In this document: piece after piece, positions 1 to 64,000 of the stretch
Position numbering within the stretch: position 1 is the stretch's first letter
Layout of the letters: every line of letters begins with the position of its first letter
Assembly: GCA_009760855.2 (NCBI GenBank)
Contig: WPIO01000018.1
Span: 3,728,501-3,792,500 of the forward strand
DNA length: 64,000 bases
Reading direction: 5' to 3'
Origin: Cristatella mucedo
Taxonomy: Eukaryota; Bryozoa; Phylactolaemata; Cristatellidae
Notes under the pieces: model-generated
Seen by the model: only the letters and a program-made list of their open reading frames with translations
Database searches by the model: none
Told to the model about the DNA's origin: nothing
Position numbers and translations under genes: made by a program

Positions 1-1702
1 CAATCCAGCCACACTTTAGCCAAAGAATCCCTGCAGTAACGCAAGCCAACACAACTTGCCGTCGGAGCTAATCGGGTATCTGGGGTTGATCCGGCTGTGG
101 ACGGCTGACCGGGCCTGCGAGGAACCAACTTGCAGTTACATTCGAGACTGTCTGTTACTTCCCTCCCACCAGCTTACCTAAGTGAACTCCTCATGAAGAC
201 GCTCAATGACCACTTGTAAGTCATTGAAAGCAGGGATCGGGGGGGGGGGGAGAGAGAGAGAGAGGACTGCAATGGGTAAGAGATAACATTTATCGGCGCC
301 AAACGTAATCGTCAGGTTTTTAAATGACTAGCCAAAATAGCGCCATCGATAAGGTCGTGCTACTTATAGGTATATGGGCGCTTAATTTTACAGCCGTAAT
401 GGCTCACTAGGTAAGGCGGTTGCTTTTCACGACCTCGGCTCCGAGGTCGTGGGTACGAATCCTGTGGTGGGCGATGCTTTATCGCCACTGCAAGCGGTGG
501 TGATAGCCGTCAAGGCTCTTCTGTCGCTATATAAAAAAAGAGGCTGCTAAATCAGCTAATATTTGTATTTATTTACACAGTAGCAATTTATTGTTGACCC
601 AATTGAAGGGCTGAAGCAATCAAGACCACGAAATACTCTTATTCTTAAATTTTTCTATACCTTCAGTATCCCGAAAATTTTTATTTTAAAGCATTCGAGG
701 TAAGTTACCTCGTTTCCAACCCTTCAACGGCTACAGGCAAAATCTCAGCAGAGGAATCCCAAAAACAAAAAAGTGGGAAAGCCTATGCACCGGGTGTCCT
801 CAATTTGCAAAGCTGACCAATTCACCGATCCCTGCTTAGCGTTGCAAGTGCAAAGATGGCCTGCCTGGCCTCCATGCACGCGTGCCACGAAGTCAGCCCG
901 ACCAACCTTCAACGTATGCTCACGTAACGCTGCAGTTAAAAATGTAATCGAACGCCTGCGCCTACTCGGGGATTTTCGAAACGCTCTCGTTGACGCACGG
1001 CACAGACAGCGAACCTTTGCATGTTTAATTTGCACAAAATGAAGCTACAAATATTGCACGTACAAAAATAAACTCGCTGCGGTCACTAGGCTAGCCAGGA
1101 ATAGAATGGAACTTTAAACACCTATTGCTCGTGCAAGATCCTGTGAGCGGCATTGGAGACAGAAGGCTGTGCTCGGGGTGCCGGCGGCGGCTACGAAGGG
1201 CAGCACGTCGGTTCAGTGGAATGGTGGTGGTGGTAGTGGTGGCAGGCTGCGGTGGTGCGAACCGGTGCAAGAGCGAAGAGCAGGGGCGACGTGGGACGAC
1301 AGCCCGACGGCATAACGAGGCCGACAGAGGGAATGGCTGAGCACGGCAGCCGGCACGGCCGGTAACAAAGCCAGCCAATCGCCACCTCCGATGGGCCTCT
1401 AGCAGCCAGCCAGCACCGAACATGGGCACCCAAGTAGCAAACGATGCCACCTACCCCACCCCCTCGAAGGGGGAGAGAGAGTGTGAGCGGGACACAAAGA
1501 AATGCGCCCGTCGATTGATGCCGTGTGGGAATAAATTAGGAGAGCTTTGACTCGACAGCTACGCTTGTAGTGAACTTGCACAGAGAATCGGAAGAGGATG
1601 TGCAAGGCGAGTGGCTTAAAAAAAAGGGGGAGGGGAACCTGGAGTGCAGGCTGTCGCCAAGATCACAGTCGTCGTTGGGCCTCGGTCACTGCTCCGCATT
1701 CC
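1..1702 (-). other. 3' untranslated and flanking region of KIF21
   Basis: No open frame here resembles a known protein. It holds a SINE-1 copy at about 393-578 and a short G-run with (AG)n at 240-264. The first AATAAA downstream of the stop in gene sense lies at 680-685, followed by others at 587-592 and 568-573, so the 3' UTR may be about 1 kb. This is inferred from hexamers only. Confidence 0.4.
393..578 (+). repeat. SINE-1 copy, tRNA-derived
   Basis: The head GTAATGGCTCACTAGG and the B-box-like GGGTACGAATCC are tRNA-like. A body shared with other copies follows (GCCACTGCAAG, GTGATAGCC), and the 3' part is AGAGGCTGCTAAATCAGCT. The same unit recurs at 10971-11098, 41888-42035 and 60911-61065. 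It is not a functional tRNA gene, since no clover-leaf acceptor stem is visible. Confidence 0.8.
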
Positions 1703-58847
<57,145 letters not shown>

Positions 58848-59499
58848 CTACGTAAAGGAAACCATGGTGTCAGATGCTGCTAAAACCACAGACACGTGTG
58901 AGCCACAGAACAGCCTCTGCTAAGACAACAACAAAAAGGAATAAATAAAAGGAGCATTTTAACAGCCTCAGTGCACCAGGCTAACCGCCAGCTGCATCCC
59001 TATCGGTCTCTGTCAAAGTAAGCTGGCAGCCCATGAATGACACAAACAAGATGGTAGGTCAGGTGCACAAACACATTTGCCGGGCTACTACTACGCGCTA
59101 CTCAGTGCAGCAACAGGGAAAAAGGGCTGAATGAAATATCGAGAGAGAAATTGTATACAACAACAATTACGACCAGCGTGGAGCAGCTGGCAAGGCTTAC
59201 ACAGCAGTGCACTGCAAGTCGTTGGAGCTAGCAGTGAGCAACGCAGCGGAGAGCTGGGGAGACCGAGGCAGAGACAGATGGAGACACGGGCAGTGACGAC
59301 TAGAACAGAAAAAACAGAGGTAGACAGACAGCGAGACAAAATGACAGAGAGGAAGAGAGTCAGGTAGAAAAACACGGAGATAAAGTGAGAGCGAGAAATT
59401 ATAGAGACAGAGACAGTGTGAGACAGACGGGATAGACAGAGAGAGGTTGACAAGAGTAATACAGCGAGACAGACAGACTGACTGAGGAAGAGGGATAAG

Positions 59500-59614
<115 letters not shown>

Positions 59615-59635
59615 GTAGCCGTAATGGCCCACTAT

Positions 59636-60909
59636 GTAATGTAATGTATCTCCGTCAGTAACTCCACAAAGTCATAAAGACCATGTGGGTGTTACGCAGG
59701 AGCGTTTTGTATAGCGCACTCACAGCCTAAGCGGCTTTCGGTACGCATTCGGTAGCCAACAGACTTCGTCTCACGCAACAAAGAGAAAGTGGGAAGCATA
59801 GCAGAGTCAGGAGAGCAGTTGAGGTAGTGAGTAGCATAGAAGTAGCAGCTCAGGACCGCTGAAAAAGATGTGCCATAGTCGGCAGTTGGAGAGTAGATGT
59901 CGTTGCGTAAGAATTGTGGAAGTGAGTTCCACAGTCTAGGACCTTCAGAGCTAAAGCTTCTGTCGCCAACTGTCTTTAAGCGGAGGAATGGGACAGCTAA
60001 TTTATTGTCCACACAGGACCTGAGCGCGCGAACAGGCTGAAACTGGTGCAGCAGTTCAGCCAGGCACGAAGGAGCCAAGCCGTGGCGGGCCTTGTGGGTC
60101 AGCGTAAGAACTTTGCTCTGTATCCTTTGCTCAACCGGCAACCATTCTAGCTCTTTCAGCAGAGGAGACACGTGCTCAAACCGCTGGGACTTGAAGACCA
60201 GCCTTGCAGCCATATTCATAGTCAGCTGTAGTGGCATAACAGCTTTCTTTGGTAGCCCGGCCAAAAGGGAATTACAATAATCAAGCCGAGACAGAACTAA
60301 AGAGCTAGTCAAATTTTATACAAGCCACTGTGGGAGACAGCTTCTAATCTTGGATAGGGATCGGATGTGATGGCTAGCTGTAGAGGCAGTCTTCTGAATG
60401 AAGCTTTTGAAATTGAGGCAGCTGTCGAACACGACACCTAGATTACGAGCACGTGGTGAAGGTCGCACAATAGCATCACCTATTAGAACAGCAAAGCCTT
60501 TTAATCCAGCCACACGCTTAGGGTGTCCTGTGAGCAGCAGTTCGGTTTTATCGTCATTTAATTTCAGGAAGTTTTCCGACATCCAGGATCGAATATCGGC
60601 AAGGCAAGCATTCAGTTTCTCAGTTGCTGCAGCAGATTCCGACGGTTTAAATGACAAATACAACTGAGTATCGTCAGCATAGAAGTGATATCCTATTCCA
60701 TGTGCCTTAATCACTTTTCCCAGAGGTTGCGTATAAATGGAGAACAGCAAGGGACCAAGTACAGACCCTTGAGGGACTCCACAGGTGACCCTTCTCATGT
60801 CTGAGACCTGACCTCCACACGACACGGATTGAACACGATCAGACAAGTAGGATTTAAACCATGCCAGTGCTTCGTCTGCCAGACCGATCGTTGTTCTCAA
60901 TCGTTCAAC
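59636..60909 (-). mobile_element. LINE family 2, 5'-truncated, best copy
   Basis: Minus-strand reverse transcriptase in one frame, interrupted by a single stop near 60313: residues at 60900-60316 ([34 protein letters not shown]) and 60312-59692 (SRLDYCNSLLAGLPKKAV, GPRLWNSLPQFLRND). The 3' tail is (ATTAC)n at about 59636-59650. It has inserted into SINE-1. Confidence 0.9.
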
Positions 60910-60910
60910 T

Positions 60911-61065
60911 TCGTGGGTAGGCGGTTGCTTTTCACGACCTCGATCTAGAGGTCGTGGGTTCGAATCCTGCCCTGGGCTTTACTGCCACTGCAAGTGGTGA
61001 TGATAGCCTTAAGGGCTTTTCAGCTGCTATACAAAAAGAGGCTGCTAAAACAGCTGGTATTTGAT
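60911..61065 (+). repeat. SINE-1 copy split by a family 2 LINE
   Basis: The body and tail of SINE-1 (GGCGGTTGCTTTTCACGACC, GTGGGTTCGAATCC, GAGGCTGCTAAAACAGCT). Its first about 20 bases (GTAGCCGTAATGGCCCACTA) are found instead at 59616-59635, on the other side of a family 2 LINE. The LINE inserted into the SINE head. Confidence 0.8.
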
Positions 61066-61067
61066 TT

Positions 61068-61185
61068 ATTGCTTGCACTTGACGATCCAGGTTGTGAGTT
61101 CGAGTCCTACAACTGGCAATCCTTCACTGCCCACTGCAAGTGGGAGTGATAGCCGCTAAGGCTCTTCTGCGATAGAAACTGAACT
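61068..61185 (+). repeat. partial SINE-1 copy
   Basis: A second, diverged unit directly after the previous SINE, with GTGAGTTCGAGTCCTAC (B box), CACTGCAAGTGGGAGTGATA and GGCTCTTCTGCGATAG. Part of it (GCTCTTCTGCGATAGAAAC to GATGGATAGA) is duplicated at about 61263-61342. Confidence 0.6.
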
Positions 61186-61549
61186 TGTTTGACCAGCCAG
61201 CCTTTACATTATGACTGGGCCACTGATAAGATGGATAGAAAGAGAGAAATCATGAGAGCAACAGCTCTTCTGCGATAGAAACTGAACTTGTTTGATCAGC
61301 CAGCCTTTACATTACGACTGGGCGACTGATGACATAGATAGAAGGAGAGAAATCAAGAGAGCAACTCCAAGATATATACAAAGAGAGACAGGGAGTATGA
61401 AGAAGGAGAGGCAGAGAGAGCAAATGAGCGACAGGGCGATGGCAAGAGTGAGAGCTTAACAAGAGACCAAAAGAAGATCAGAGGGAGAGAGAGAGAGAGA
61501 GAGAGACATAAAGGCAGTGACAGAGACAGATGCAGCTCGAAAGCCGAAT

Positions 61550-64000
61550 GTCAGTGACATAGACAAGGTGGGCAGCAAGAGAATGGAAGGGAGTGAGTGC
61601 TAACGGCGACAATGATAGCATGGAGTGAGCCAGCGCGCACCAGCAGCAGCAGCCGATCCTCTACAGGTTGCTTCCTACAGGATGCCCCAGGGGTGCATGC
61701 ATGCATGCATCCATCCATCCAATGCAACAAGTCCACGAGAAGTCTGTGTATCGATAACAGAGCAGCAGCACCCTTGAGAGCCAAGGATAGATCGAGATCA
61801 ATGTACCATCTCCTCAGTCACACCACTGGCTTCTTTCTGTTCTGTCTCACTTATAATAATAATAATAGGTGATTTTTACACAATCCTAAGAGAACTTAAA
61901 TCCCTATCCAGACGGTTTACAACTTCCTATAAGAGCATCAGTAGCCAAGGGTTAGTGTCATACACGGTATCCAGCATGCAAAAGCAAACAAGCACCGTGC
62001 TTAGGTCAGCATGCTAAAGCAAACATGGAGACATTCATGGCCACCGGTTAGCAAGACCTATGGCTAGTAACATGCACTAACCAGCATTAGTTTGCACACC
62101 AGGCACACAGTAACAAAACAAGACAGGTTCGCTGGAAGAAGGAAAAGCTGACCGAAACAGGTGTGCCTTGAGCTGAGACTCGGGTAATGCAAAGTCATTT
62201 CAGGTGGAGGGTGCAGCTGGAAGCAAGTTCCAGACTTTCGGTCTTTTCAGACTTTCGACTTTCGGCACACGAGCTAAAGGCTCGATCTTAACGAACTTTG
62301 GGTCCTACGGCTGCCAGCATCGTGAACGAGACAGAAAGCTGGCTCTGATGGTATTAACATGCTTCCACCAAATAACCAAGGCAGGCTGCCCATACACATA
62401 AGAGGAGGCCTACACTCAGATATGCAAACAAGGAAACACAGCATGCTCACAACTGGGAGCTGCTGGACTCAGCTTTCACCACCACCAAGGTGGGCCAGCT
62501 GAATCTCACTGAGTCTCTGAGAGCTCTCACTCGGCTCTTTCAAGCCACTACGACTGACAATACAGAGACCACTGCCTGCAGACTTATGCAACCAGGCAGC
62601 ATGCACTGTCAGGCCAGGGCTTAGGTCATTTCCAGAGACTCGAGGTGGAACAGACGATTGAGTCATCATTGTACCGCATGCTCCCGATGGGGTGGATAGA
62701 CAATAGACCACTTGCACACACAGACACACACACATAGTCAGACAAACTGCAAAGACTCGGGCAGTGGACTAGGCCGCATCACTAATCAGAGCCATCTAGC
62801 AAATCTTCTTGCTAGTCACTTCACAAAGCAGCTGCAACCAACAGCAGCAGCTCCCCTGCAGAGCTAGATCGAGCCATGTTTCCAGCCCTCGCTGGTCACT
62901 GCAGGCATGTGCACCAGCATTCAACAGACCTTTGAACCCCACAGCCGATGGCTCACGGAAGGCCACAGACTGCACTCACATCATCGGCACTGTCCCGACT
63001 GCTCGAGAAGCAAGGTGGCTGCAGCAGCCAAAGCGGCAAGGAAGTGAGAAGCACCAATGCGGAGCTAGAATCTTGGTAAAGGATCCAAGGCAGGGAAGTG
63101 ATCTACATCAGTTGATATGAATAGCAAGTACGATTGGGAACAGTACACGACCCACAGCCTCGGATCGGTAGGGCAAAAGTGAGCCACCGACTGCCTGTTA
63201 GTCAACCGAGCAGTGAGCTAGCCTCTTTGAAAAGATCACCTGGTGCACAAGGAGGTTGGTGTGGCTGCAGCTCACCTGCCACGCCCCGGTTAGCAGCAAC
63301 TGTAGGAACCTGAATGCTGACTTCTGTCAGCTGAAAACCACCACCACTATTGCAGGCAGATATAGTGCCAACACAGCCGACTAAGTGGTGGGGCTCGAGG
63401 GTCAATCATAATTCAATCAGCTCAAGCTCCTTGTGCTAAGCCATTGTTACACGTGGATGCAACACGTGTGCACCTGCTACTGTGAGGGTGAATCCAGTCA
63501 TCGTCCGGCCAGACAGACAGAGTCTCGACCCCATACTGCTTATCGGTGATATCACATCTCTCTCGAAAAATTTACAGAGGTCACGGCCATCATTAGGCAT
63601 CTCCAGGTGGGAAGGCAGTCTTATATTAAAAAGTATGTCCCTCAATCCATGGCCCTAATCCCTGCTGCTTGCCTATGCCTGATGACTCAAAGAATGCCAA
63701 TGTGAGGCCTTTCGTTTGATAAAAAAAAAAGATGCAACACACGCACAAGATCGAAGTAACGCCACGGTGTCACAGGACATGATCAGTTGACAGAGCTGAT
63801 TGAGAAGGCCTGTTACAGGACCATCTGGTAATACCATAGCAAATCAAGGACAGCCCAATAGCCACGATATATACCGAGTGGATGCTGAGCAGGTGCGTAG
63901 ACAACGAGAGAGTGGCAGCCAGAGGAGGTCAGAAAAAACCAAGAGTCGAGAAAGAAGCAGAGAAATGGAAGGCAAAGTGCATTGCAGACGGAGTTGCTGG
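61550..64000. other. upstream flank or 5' intron of KIF21
   Basis: I looked on the minus strand for the missing kinesin start (V/I-R-P and FDYVFD-like motifs) and found none. Short open frames here (for example around 62469-62735 and 63202-63405) match nothing I recognise. A TGCATGCATGCATGCATCC palindromic run is at 61694-61712. Confidence 0.5.
61868..62330 (-). mobile_element. possible decayed L2-like 3' region
   Basis: AATCCTAAGAGAACTTAAAT at the left looks like a reversed L2-type tail, and GCAAGTTCCAGACTTTCGG resembles the AWNSLP-coding stretch. It does not match family 1 or 2 closely and may be a third family. Confidence 0.4.

Noticed and set aside
393-480. Possible tRNA gene from A- and B-box-like sequence
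   Set aside because: The same unit with a long non-tRNA tail recurs elsewhere, so it is a SINE. The acceptor stem does not pair.
62800-63420. Possible first KIF21 exons in the last 2 kb
   Set aside because: Candidate donors exist (GAT|GTGAGT near 62980, CAG|GTGAGC near 63277), but the frames before them do not resemble the kinesin N-terminus.

Overview
The window is metazoan nuclear DNA. It has split genes with GT-AG introns, non-LTR retrotransposons that carry a catalytic YADD reverse transcriptase, tRNA-derived SINEs and very dense microsatellites. I see no bacterial operon, CRISPR array or phage gene. The one host gene is a clear but divergent KIF21 (kinesin-4 family) orthologue, which fits an invertebrate better than a vertebrate. 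I cannot name the species.

The gene lies on the minus strand and covers almost the whole window. I could place 25 coding exons by reverse-strand reading, splice-site inspection and codon phase. The order runs from a 43-nt motor exon at 58805-58847 (ending AYGQ) to a short last exon with the stop codon at 1703-1772. All 25 exons join in one open frame of about 1,949 codons. They give a kinesin motor (58.8 to 33.0 kb), long coiled coils with the autoinhibitory segment (32.7 to 25.3 kb), a low-complexity linker (24.4 to 21.1 kb, plus the start of the 10 kb exon) and a seven-blade WD40 propeller (10.0 to 1.7 kb). The first exon or exons, for the start codon and first motor strands, were not found and probably lie beyond position 64000.

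The introns are packed with repeats. Family 1 is an L2/CR1-like LINE with a stem-loop 3' end and an (ATT)n tail. Family 2 is a related LINE with an (ATTAC)n tail. Two tRNA-derived SINE families are also present, and SINE-2 shares its 3' tail with family 1, so family 1 is its likely mobiliser. Between 52.4 and 55.3 kb a family 1 copy carries three nested retro-insertions, two with exact target-site duplications. At 59.6 to 61.1 kb a family 2 LINE sits inside a SINE.

Microsatellites include (GA)n/(TC)n tracts, some over 200 bp, compound (GA)n(GACA)n arrays of up to about 0.5 kb, (CA)n tracts often joined to SINE-2 3' ends, a long (CTG)n repeat in the transcribed sense, and a 12-bp minisatellite. 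Most long open frames in the window come from these repeats and are not genes. I found no second host gene and no clearly novel system. The most interesting points are the exon structure and possible alternative 3' end of KIF21, and the nested, datable retroelement insertions.
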